A stretch of DNA of 64,000 nt, from NCBI RefSeq assembly GCF_030867145.1, contig NC_134419.1, positions 1,798,001 through 1,862,000 of the forward strand, in the 5' to 3' direction. A program made the translations under genes and the position numbers. Of this stretch, positions 39,501 to 50,200 are shown piece by piece; the stretch's first letter is position 1; each line of letters begins with the position of its first letter. Below the pieces are notes generated by a model. That model ran no database searches and had not been told where the DNA came from. It saw nothing but the letters and a program-made list of their open reading frames with translations. Origin of the DNA: Opisthocomus hoazin (taxonomy: Eukaryota > Chordata > Aves > Opisthocomiformes > Opisthocomidae).

Positions 39501-42500
39501 CCAGCTGGAGAGAGAGTCCAAAGAGAAAATAAAAGAGCAGAGCTCGGAGCTAGCATTTTCATGAGGACTGACAATAGGCAAGAAGAACTGTCAAAATGGT
39601 CCATGGGAAAGTTGGGAGAGGCTGAGCACAACTTTGGCAGACGGTGTGTGGTCCGCTGCACGCTGATCACACAAACTTGCACTTGTCAAAAAGACCAGGG
39701 GTGCCATTTGAATTATCACAACAAATTTAGACCAGGCCAGCACAGTACGTTGTCAGCCTTCAACTGTGGATTAGCAAAACCTTCTGAGTGACCTGAGCTA
39801 TGTGGCTTCTGAGCTGCGGCTTTTTTCAAATGGCTTTTGTGGAGGTGGGAGGTAGTCGTGTGGGGGTGGGAGGTGTTAGGAGTGTTTTTGATGAGAGAAA
39901 TCTTTTGGGCCTCTGAATGATTACTCAATCAATCAAATAGAAGGATTGAAGTAGAGCTGTACTTACTGCCAGATGATTATTATGTTGTGGAAGAGGCTTG
40001 GATGGAAGAACTTGGAAATTTAGTGATAAACTAATGATCAATCTGCCCTAGACTTGTTGAGATGTCCCATTGCAGAAACTCCGCCTCTTGATGACTGGAT
40101 TAATGATTGAAAGAGATAGCTTGGCAGCCTCGAGCAAAAGGCTTTCCACAGATTGGCTTTGGAGGGCTTGAGCCTTTCAACCACATGGTAATTGTAAAGA
40201 CTATAAATAAAATTTAAAATCTAGTCTAAACAGTCTTTAATAAATTATTCTAATGCACTGTTATTGGCCCCTCCTTCAGGATATCACAAGTCTGCACTTC
40301 CAGTCTGACAAGCTAAAATGTGCTGTCAAATGATCAGCTCAGTTTTGTCCAACGTACTTAATGGAAACCTTGATGCCCCTGTTGAAGCTTCATCCTAATG
40401 CGAGGAAGGCCTTTTCACCTGATTGAACTCACATCAGAGAAGGGCCATCAGGAGAGTTATCTGGGGCTCTCAACGTTCTTCAAATGCTGACCCACACCCA
40501 ATGAATAATGGCTTTTCCTGCCCAGTTCCTCAGGGAGACGGGCAGGACTTGGTGAGGAAGCACAGGACAGAGGGACAGCTGAATGGAGACAATTGCTCTG
40601 AGGGACCTAAGCTGGACGCTGCCACCCACCCAGCACTGCTGAGGAGTCCAGGAGGTACCGAGTGGCTGGGACCGGGTGTTTGGGGTTGTACTGTATAGGT
40701 GTTCCGTTCCCAGCTACTTGTGGTCATTGTGCGCTTGAAGATGAAAATCAGGGTGGCTGGGTAATTCCCTTGCTAAGTTTGTGTTCCTTTCTTTCTTGCC
40801 ATATTGTCATCAAAGAAATTACACAAGGAGTCCCTGACTCCAGGCAGAGATGGAGCTTCGGGTTGCATGTGTAAAGCCTGAAGAACAGCACGGGATTTCA
40901 AATCTGGCAGGCTGGGTGGCACTGAAGTAAAAGGTGGCGTCAGGAAAAATGAAAATATAAAGTTAAGCCTAGCTCTGAGTTCCCAGATGTGTAACCAGTG
41001 GCAAAGTTCAACTTTCCCACTTCCTAATCAGTGGATGAACGTTTCGCCATGAACTACAATGGGGCTTGGAGATCACTCAAAATATTGACATCACAGAGTG
41101 GGGCTTGCGTCAGATGAAACACTGCACACTTGTCAGTTTTCTTCCTAATGCTGACTGCAGTGGGCGGTTACAAGTTGTATATCTCTGTCTACTCACTGAT
41201 CTCAACCCCTCCTGGCTTTTTTTATTGATACGTACCGCACCAAGTTCTACATTTGAGTATCTTTATGAACCGTAGCAAAGGCTTTTCTTACAAAGATAAA
41301 ATGTTCCCCACCATCTGCGCGCTAGAAATAACATAGAACGCCCTTTTCCTGTTCTGTGAGAAAATTTTCCATGCTATCAGTATTTGTCAGAACAGAAGTA
41401 TGAAGTTACCTACGAGAGCAGTTAGGAGGGCTGAGGAGTAAGCAGTGTTTCTGAACGCTTATAATCATCTTTCCCCCGTAGCAGCACCTTACTTATTAGT
41501 AAGGGTAACTTTGAAACGCGTTAGGTGTATTCCAAACAGAACAAGAAACTGCAGTGATCACATCCAGCAATGCCAATACCCACTCTGAAAAACACAGCCT
41601 ACAAACTGGAGACCAGAGCCAAAGCTCGATCCCCACAGGGCTGCCGTTGTTATGTTGCGTGCTGTATTGTAAATAAAGTAGGCAAGTACAAGCAAGAGTT
41701 CAAAAGATTATATCTGGTGGTAGATGACCATGATTTAATCAGCTTTTTGTCCACTGCTATAATTTGTATTTCACATGTGGTGCCAGAGTCCGCTGTTCTG
41801 CTGGTGTAAACAACAATGCTACTAATATTAAAAAATAAAACCTTGCCTCTGTAAAGCAAAAATGAAGCAGCTCAGTACCGGACTTCTAAGCAGCAACATA
41901 AGCCCAAATAACTGTGGTGAGGGTTTTGAGTTTGGGGTGGTTTGGGTTGTTTGGATTGGGTTTTTTTCCAGCTTTCTAAAGCTAGAAATTATTATTATGA
42001 TCGTATCATTTGACTTCCTAATCCAGATCCTAGAGGCTTCTCTGCCGCCTTTCTGTTCTATTTGCAGCATATGTCCTTCTCTCACAGTTGTGTTTGGAAA
42101 ATACCTCTGAATTCTGGTGGGTTTTTTTCAGATTGCTTCTACGAACCGTCCCACTGAAGTGAGACAACAGAGGAGGCTAAGTACTGAAACTTTCAGAGAG
42201 TTTTATCTCTGTGCAAACTGAGCATCCAAAGAAAGTTTTCTCCAAACTTTTGCAGCAACTGGTAGCGTAGACACGTAGCACCAAAACTGAGGAGCTTGCA
42301 GAAACCCCGCTGAGCCCTTACCTAGGTCTCTAGGCAGCTAAAACCCTTTGAAAATCTGGGCTCCGGGCCCAACCCTGCAAAGAGCTCTCTGTGGAAAGGC
42401 TCCTCCTCCTGCCTGGGGCTGACTGCAGGGTAGCTATTTTAATAGCTGAGGCTTTCAAAACAGCCTAAAGCAGTCAGGAAAAAATAATGTGATGAGCGGC

Positions 42501-44149
42501 GAGCGGATGAGCTCCCAGATGACTGATTCTGAAGACCTTACAGAGATAAGAATTGTGATTTGCAAACGGCTGAGAAGAAGCGATGGCCGGAGATGCACTT
42601 TCTCGCGTGCTTTGGGCCAGTTTCTCTCTTGTGAGATTTTGTGGGTGGTCGCTTTCTGGCAAAAGCGAGGTCCCGACTCGCTGTGGTATTTGCTCTCTGC
42701 ACCCTTTGAGCGCGTGTCAAAAGTCACACGTGATTAATACTTCTAAACTTTGCGGTACTGAAGATGTAGGGATGTGGTAGAGATGGAAACCGCCTTATAA
42801 ATGTGAAGGATTGTTTCCTGTGTTTTTGTTATGTTCCTTTTTTCACTCAAGGTTCTTTTAGTATGGCAGGATCTTAGCTCTACTTCTTACATTTCTATCC
42901 GAGAAATAAATTGATTGGAAGAAGTGGGACATTTAGCGGAAGATTGAACCGTCGAACTTTTGTGGAGTCATTAAGGTCGATTGGATCTCATGGCTCTCAT
43001 GGCTCCAAAGATGTTCAGTCCTACAGGTCCCTGCCTTTGGACAGCTGTGGGACCTCGAAGGGTGGCCTGGACGTGCGAGACGCTCTCCTAGTCAGCGGTG
43101 ATTGCAGACTGTAGGGGAACCAACGGAATTCAAAAGCTTGTGCCATCTCCAACAGAGAAAATAGCAAGAGTCGTCACTCAGAATCATCATGAAGTGTTAG
43201 ATAGACGTCTTAAAAATTACTATTAGATATTTCAAAACAAGCCTTTTTAATAGCAATTGTTCTAAGTGGGATTTTTTTTTTTTTTAATTTCAGTATGAAG
43301 TGTTTGGTATTTTAAGTCTTTAATTGTCTTGGCAGAAAGCCAGCAACAGGCTTTGATTTTTGGAAGCACGTCCGTGCGAATGATCCTAGTGGGTTGATAA
43401 TGGGTACAAAGGACTTGTCCATTAAAAGCTATTTTTAACAATGAAGTCATAACTGTAATGTAAAAGTAAAGCTAACGCTAAACTAAAAAAAAAAAGTTAA
43501 ACTTGCGATATTCTAAAAGATGAAACTGTGCCGCAGTCACAAAATACCTGAAGTTATCCCACTTACATTCTTAGCCTGATGGTTGGGGGGGGAGAATTTG
43601 TTAGCTCTGCAGATCAAGAAAAGATCACGAAGTAAAACACAAAAGCGGCGTGTGAGCTTGATTTCATTTCGTTTTTCAAGACCAACTTTGGAAGCCAAGG
43701 ACTTAGTGCTAGAAAAACAGCACGAGCGTTTGGGGGTCACTGCCGCAGTCCTTCCCGGACGGATTCTGTTGTATCCAGCATCGTGACCGTAGCACCGCGT
43801 CTGCTCGCATCCTCCAGAATGCCTCGCTGTGTCGTCGGGTGGCCTCCAGCACTGCGCCGGGGGTCCGACGCGTTAAACGCTCCCTGGAAGGCCCTGGGCC
43901 TGGAGGGCCGGCTGCTAGAGGCAGGAGAGGGCTCTGCCCGCTCTGCTGGGGTTCCCAGCGGCGAGCGGCCGTTTTCTGGCCAGGGAAGGGGCGCGGAAGG
44001 AGCGAGCTGATGGCGGTGGCGGAGGGCTGAGCTTGGGCAGGGGCACGTACCCCCCGCTTCAGACGGGGACCTCTTCCTGACGTCTATCAGCAAAACACCA
44101 AGCCCACGCAGTGCTTGCGCTGGCCGTATGCTGTACGGTCAAGGACTGG

Positions 44150-44858
44150 TGTAGTGATTCGAAGATCCGGTAGGAAAAACCTAACAGTACAATGTACACT
44201 GCTCAGCAGGGATTCTTTATTGCGGCGCCGGGCACACGGGGCATTTCTCCTCCAAACGTGCGCGCCAGACACCCTGTTGCTTCAGGTTAAATACAATCAC
44301 ACAGGTAATTATTCATTATATTTCTAGGAACTAATTAGCATATGTAAATATCTTTCACGCATGTCTGTTAGTATCTTTGGGTGGTCTTCGGGGGTCCCAA
44401 GATGAAGGCCCATCCTCTTCATCACGCTGTTCACTGATTGACATTTGTTTCTGCGCAAACTCAGTTCTAGCATCACGTATATCATGTCCTTCAGGTTGTT
44501 TTGCTCCCGTCTTGTTGCTCTCTTGGTGCCTCCTTATCTCTGTAGCTTGGCGCATTTGCCCTCCCAAGGCTGAGCTGTCTGGAGTAGAGTTATTTAGGAG
44601 TCTCTTTTATCCCACAATTATCCCAATTATTTGCTGAGAATCAAGACCGCTTTTGTTTCACTTAATTATTTTGTCTAACGACTAAGTGATAGCTTGTGCC
44701 CATGTCCTTCCACTATATTCCTTAATGAGAAAACAGGGATTAGTGTAACAGTTATATTGTTAGATCACTATGCATGCAGAAATACAAGTTACAGTACTAA
44801 AGACTACTAAAAACTAGAAAATATTAAGGCTTTTTGTTATAGTTTCACATTTCTTACA
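44150..44858 (-). mobile_element. ERVL-like endogenous retrovirus LTR
   Basis: On the minus strand it starts TGTAAGAAATGTGAAAC and ends AATCACTACA, so it has the TG...CA ends of an LTR, about 709 bp apart. An AATAAA poly(A) signal lies at 44216-44221 (minus), just after a GGCGCCGC stretch and about 65 bases before the 3' end, as in an LTR R region. I see no protease, polymerase or envelope gene in the window. Five-base target duplications are not evident. On the minus strand AGAGGGGAT immediately precedes the LTR and looks like a polypurine tract, so it may be a 3' LTR of a truncated provirus rather than a clean solo LTR. ERVL assignment is from memory of avian LTRs. Confidence 0.8.
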
Positions 44859-45560
44859 ATCCCCTCTATCAGTAGTCTGTCCTTACGGGTCAAAGCCTCT
44901 GCTTCTCCGCTCTTCCTCGCATTTCTGGGTTCGTTCTCGGCGCTGCTCGCGTGTATCGCCGCACCGCGGCTCCCGCTGGGCTCGGCACGGCACGCGCGGA
45001 TGTTGTCTGTGTCCGAGCGCGTTACTGGCAGCCTGGCAGGGTCGGCTACAGGGCTGCCGCGCTGCTTTGCCAACACTGCTCCAGTCCTGCTGTGATTTCT
45101 GTTGGGTTTTTTTGCATTTGTTGCTTCTAAACATTTTTTTCTTGTCACGGACTCCTCGCTTCAGGTTGTTATTGGTCTGTGCCTCTACATATTTGACCCA
45201 TCTTTCAGTGTGATGGTTGCTGCCTGTGTTTTTGTCACCAGTTGTTTCCTTTCGTGGCTGATGTGTCCTCAAGGAGTGTTTCCAGCAACTCCCCGCTGGT
45301 GTCAGGGGGATGTGACAGCACGGATCCCTGTGGCATCCCACGAGGGGCTGGACGGCACCGATGCTACAACCCAGAGATGATGGCAAGGGCTTGCGAGCCC
45401 ACTCTGGGTCACGCAGAGGAACGTGCGTGTTGGCAGACGCTCCCTGAGCGGGAGGCAAGCGCCTGGGGATGGCGGAATCCCAGGCTTCCCGGGAGCGGGG
45501 CTGCTGTGTGGTGTCTCAGCGCTCCCGATCCCCAGTTGGGACTGGGAATCATGGAATTGT
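44859..45560. other. CpG-containing spacer between LTR and minisatellite
   Basis: It could be a remnant of retroviral internal sequence adjoining the LTR, because a purine tract abuts the LTR, but no retroviral protein is recognisable. No other gene is visible. Confidence 0.4.
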
Positions 45561-46760
45561 GGGACGCGGGGTAGCGAAACGTGAGGTAGAAAAACATGGG
45601 GTAGAAAAACATGAGGTAGCGAAACGTGGGGTAGCGAAATGTGAGGTAGTGAACCGTGGGGCAGCGAAACAGGAGGTAGCAAAATGTGAGGTAGCTAAAT
45701 GTGAGGTAAGGAAGCATGAGGTAGTGAAACGTGGGATAGCGAAACGTGAGGTAGGAAAACGCGAGGTAGGAAAACGCAAGGTAGGAAAACGCGAGGTAGC
45801 GAACTGCGGGGTAGCAAAACGTGAGGTAGCGAATGTTGGGTAGCGAACTGCGGGGCAGTGAAACGCGAGGTAGTGAAACGTGAGGTAGCGAAACGTGGAG
45901 TAGCAAAACGTGAGGTAGCGAAACATGAGGTGGTGAAATGCATGGTAGTGAAAAATGAGGTACCGAAATCTGGGGTAGTGAAACGTGAGGTAGCAAAATG
46001 TGAGGTAGAAAAATGTGAGGTAGAAAAATGTGAGGTAGTGAAACGTGGGGTAGCTTAACACATGGTAATGAACTATGAAGTAGCAAAACGTGAGGTAGCG
46101 AAATGTGGGGTAGCGAATGTCGGGTAGCGAACCGCAGGGCAGTGAAACACACGGTAGTGAAACGTGAGGTAGGGAAACGCGAGGCAGCGAAATGCGAGGT
46201 AGCGAGACGTGAGGTAGCGAAATGTGGGGTAGCGAAACGCAAGGTAGTAAAACGAGGTAGAAAAATATGAGGTAGTGAAACACGGGGTAGCGAAACACAT
46301 GGTAGTGGACTGTGAAATAGCAAAATGTAAGGCAGCGAAACGTGGGGTAGCAAAACATGGGGCAGAGAAATGTGAGGTAGTGAAATGTTGGGTAGCGAAC
46401 CACGGGGCGGCAAAATGCGTGGTAGTGAAACGTGAGGTAGGGGAACGCGAGGTAGGGAAATGTGAAGTAGCAAAATGTGAGGTAGAAAAACATGAGATAG
46501 TGAAACGCGTGGTAGCAAAACGTGAGGTAGAGAAATGTGAGGTAGCGAAATGTAGTGAACTGCGGGGTAGCAAAACGTGAGGTAGGGGAATGTGAGGTAG
46601 GGGAATGTGAGGTAGGGGAATGTGAGGTCGCGAAATGTGAGGTAACGAAATGTGAGGTCGCGAAATGTAGCGACCTGTGGGGTATCAAAACGTGAGGTAT
46701 CGAAACGTGAGGTGGAAAAACGTGAGTTAGTGAGATGTGGGGTAGCGAAACGCGGGGCAG
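45561..46760. repeat. Degenerate 15-bp minisatellite, about 80 units, upstream of WLS
   Basis: The unit is close to GTGAGGTAGCGAAAC with many point variants and a few units shifted in length. It runs for about 1.2 kb and ends about 420 bp before the WLS start codon. The 15-bp period keeps frames open, giving repetitive frames up to 653 codons on the minus strand (FATSRF-type repeats), which are not genes. Confidence 0.97.
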
Positions 46761-47179
46761 CGACCGGCGGGCGCCCGCTCGGCGCGCGGCGCGGGGCCGA
46801 GCCCGGTGCGCCGAGGGCGGGACGCAGCCGCCTCCTCAGCGCCGCGGGGCCGGCCGCGAGCGGGCGCGGAGCAGACCGCGCGTCCCGGCCGGGCGGCGGG
46901 AGGCTGAGCCCCCCGCGCTCCCCGCGGGGCCGGCGCCGGGCGGGGCTCCCCGCGGGGCCGAGCGGGACCCGGCGGCGCGGGCGGGCGGGCCGGGCCGAGG
47001 CCCCGGGGAGGGGCGGCGGAGCGGCGTCATGTGACCGGCTCCCAGCTCCTTTAAAGCCGCCACACGCGGCCGGGCCGCGGCCACAATCACGGCTGGCGGC
47101 GGGCGAGAGCGGGGCCGGTGGCGGGGCCGGGCCAGCAGCGCCGAGCCTGCCCGCCCCAGCCCCCCGGCGCCGGGCGAAG
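46761..47179 (+). promoter_or_regulatory. WLS: WLS promoter / CpG island and 5' UTR
   Basis: This is extremely GC- and CpG-rich sequence before the WLS start. GTCATGTGAC at 47026-47035 is an M-box/E-box-like site (TCATGTGA core). TTTAAA at 47050-47055 could act as a weak TATA element, placing a start site near 47080 and giving a 5' UTR of about 100 bases. The island continues into exon 1 and beyond. Confidence 0.65.
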
Positions 47180-47285
47180 ATGGCCGGGGCTATCATCGAG
47201 AACATGAGCACCAAAAAGCTCTGCATCGTCGGGGGGACCCTGCTGGTTTTCCAAGTCGTCGCCTTCCTGGTGGGAGGGCTGATCG
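47180..47285 (+). CDS. WLS: WLS exon 1 (coding part)
   Basis: ATG at 47180 in the context GGCGAAGATGGCC. It encodes a short cytosolic N-terminus and transmembrane segment 1. The donor is GTGAGT at 47286, after one base of the next codon. Confidence 0.97.
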
Positions 47286-50200
47286 GTGAGTGCGTGCCGC
47301 GGGGCGCCGGCTTTCCATGCACCCCCCCCTCCCCGCACTGCTCGTTACAGTATCGCTGCCCCGCGCCCATGAGCTAATTAGCCCGGCTGCTGTAATGAAG
47401 GGGCCGCCGCTGCCGGGCCCCTTTGTGCGGGTTCCGCTCGAGTGCCCGCGGGGGGGGGAAGGGGCAGGGAAAAGTTTTGCTGGCCCGGTTTCAGCCCGTG
47501 CTGAAGGGAGGAGGAGGAGGGGGGAGCCTTCAGCATGGCGACTGGGCGCGCAGGGCAGCCGGGGGGGGGGGGAAGAAAAATTTTTAATTATTTAAAAAAA
47601 AAAAAAAAATTTCTTCCTCCCCTCTTTTCGTACCTCTGCCTCTCCCCGTGCCTCGGCCTCCGGACCGACCGCAGGAGGAAACCTCGCGGCTTGCTGGAAT
47701 GATAACAACAACAAAAATTAAATAAAAAAGGAAAATTAATGGGCGGAGGACGGGGTGGCTCTGGCGGTTTCCCCGGCTGGGGGGGCCCGTTCGGGTGGCT
47801 GCGGCCCCACTCGCGCTTTTGTCCGGGGTCTTTGATCCCAGGGACCCCCTCCCTCCTCTCCGGGTTTGTTTCTGCTCATGGAAAACTCGGGAGGCAGCTG
47901 GGGGGGTCCTCACCCCCACCCCCCCCGGGTGGGACTCAGCCTTGCCCATGCCGAGGGGGTCCCAGCCCGGCTTCCCTGCCCGAGCTGGGGGGGAGCAGCC
48001 ATTTGGGGCAGCCCAATGCTGGGTTTTTATTAATTATAATTATTATTATTACTAGAAAGCAGTGGAGTTGTGCACTGGCCCTTTCTCACGTTGGGTGCGT
48101 GGAGGGGTGCTGCCCAGATAAGAGGTCCCGACCCCCCCCCCCCCCCCAGGACTGACTCCCATCCCTGGGGTCCCTGCACCAGTTGGGGCCCTTGGCGTTC
48201 CCAGTGCCCACTGGGCTGACTGGCGTGCTGTCGCTCGGCACGGGGGGATCCGCTGCGCCCCGCGTTTGGGGGAGCGAAGCTGGGCTGTGCTCACGGGAGG
48301 CTTTGTCTGAGAGGCGTCGCGGAAATATCGACGGCCTCGCCTCCGAGAGCGAACTCCGCGTTGCCGATACGCGTTCACGCTTCGCCTTTGTAGCTCCTCC
48401 GTCGCTTTCCAACAGCCGTAGAAATTCTCCTAAAAGTGATTTTGAAAAACTGACGTTTCCCTCTTTCTCTTGCTTCTATTCCTCACCTTTGCTTAATGGC
48501 AAAGGAGTGGCAAGCGTTGGATTAAAACCCAGTTTTTCGAGTCTTGTGGGCCTGGACTAACGCTGAAGATTATTGGGATTGGCTTATTTTCCTTCCTTCC
48601 TTTTTAAAATTTTCTTTCCTTTTTTTTAAGAGCTGGCTCAAGAGCAGGTTGCTGAACTCGGCACTGATTCATTAGATAAATTGTCTTGGCCTGTGTTGTG
48701 CGGAAAAGCCAGGCTCTGTGTTCATCTTCAAAGTGTTTTTCTAGTAGGTTCTTGCTTCTAAGTTTTAAAAAGAAGCAGGTTGTTCATACAAAAGGACGGT
48801 GTGGATCAGAAAGCCCCGTCCCTGGTGTCATCTGGGGACCGGTGTGACAAACAGACATATTTCTGTTTAGCTTTCTGGGGGGAAAAACAGAAAATTTTGG
48901 GGGGGGGGGGTTTGTAGGGATTCGGAGATGAAAGAACTTCGATGCTGTGGGTTCAGTCTTCCATCTTGTCTCTCCCCTCTTTACCTGCTGCTGCCTGGGG
49001 GGCACCCATGGAAGGGCCCCTGGTCCTGGGTGGGGGTACCCCTGTCCCAGGTGGGGGGCCAAGCTGATGCTGGGAAGCCATGTGTACGGGTCTGTCAGGC
49101 AGGGCCCGCTACGGCTGATGGAGAAAGCGATTTGGGGTGACGGAGCCCTGGCCCAGGCTGCCCAGGGAGGCTGGGGAGTCTCCTTCTCTGGAGATATTCC
49201 AGCCCCGCCTGGACGCGGTGCTGTGCAGCCGGCTCTGGGTGACCCTGCTTGGGCAGGGGGTTGGGCTGGGTGACCCACAGAGGTCCCTTCCAACCCCAAC
49301 CATTCTGTGACTTGGACCTGCTGGAGAAAGTGCATGGTCTATCTTCAGGCAAGTCCCAGGGTGTTACTGTGGGCAAACTTCCCTTAACGCCTGGAAAACC
49401 CCCCTTCTGATCTTGGAGCAGATAAAGCTGCACTGATCAGTCGCCCAAACTGGTTTTTCCTCTGCAGGAATTACCGCTTCTGATGCATCAACGGCTCTTC
49501 CCCCTCTTCACTGAGTGGCTGGGGGGGGGCTGCGCTGGTGGGCTCCCACAGCTCCCAGCCAGCCCTCCTGGGAAGCCGGAGTGCATGTGGTGAGTCCTGC
49601 CGCGCAGACGAGGCGTAGTCCCCAACATCTGGCGCGGTGACAGGCGAGCAGGTCTGCAAGAAACTCTGCCCAGGAACTGGCCCGGAACCGTGGTTTGCTG
49701 TCAAGCTCCCCGTGTTCCTGGGACCTCTGAGCCAGTGGCTTGTGGTCAATCCCTTGGGCTGCAGCTCGGCGTCCTGACCCTGTTAGTTAGTCCCTGGCAC
49801 GTGCCGTTTTCTGAGAGGCATCTGGTGAGAAGCGGGCCGGTGGCTGGCGTTCTTCTGCAGCGTGTGGGGAGCAAAGCTGCGCTTGGAGTGCTCAAGCTGC
49901 TGCTGACCCCTCTGCGAGGTGTGACACGAGGTGGGATGGGGCTGAGGTGTCACTGAAATAGCGTTCCTGGTCTGGTTTGATCCAGCGCACCAAACAGACA
50001 CCAAGAATCTAGTTATTTTAGTTTATTCAGGTCTAGACAAACCAAAATATGTACACAACTGGAACAGGGCTACAAAGCTAAACCAGCCTTTCCTTTAGCA
50101 GCCAGTTAGGTCATGTTTCAAAACAATGACTAAGTGCTCTATTTTAACAGATTACTTGTGCGAGTCCAAAACACACAAATGCAACGCGTTGGTACCTGAT

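Larger units (their letters stand above)
31144..44149. other. Intergenic region, no gene recognised
   Basis: It holds CR1 copies at 32934-33029 and 33287-33595, a short (CTTT)n stretch near 35220, a T14 run near 43271 and otherwise ordinary AT-rich sequence. I found no exon with protein-family support. A CpG-richer stretch lies at about 43740-44060. Confidence 0.6.

Noticed and set aside
45409-47370. 653-codon and 379-codon minus-strand open frames
   Set aside because: They are translations of the 15-bp minisatellite (repeated FATSRF/YLTF motifs) plus CpG-island sequence; no domain, no family resemblance.
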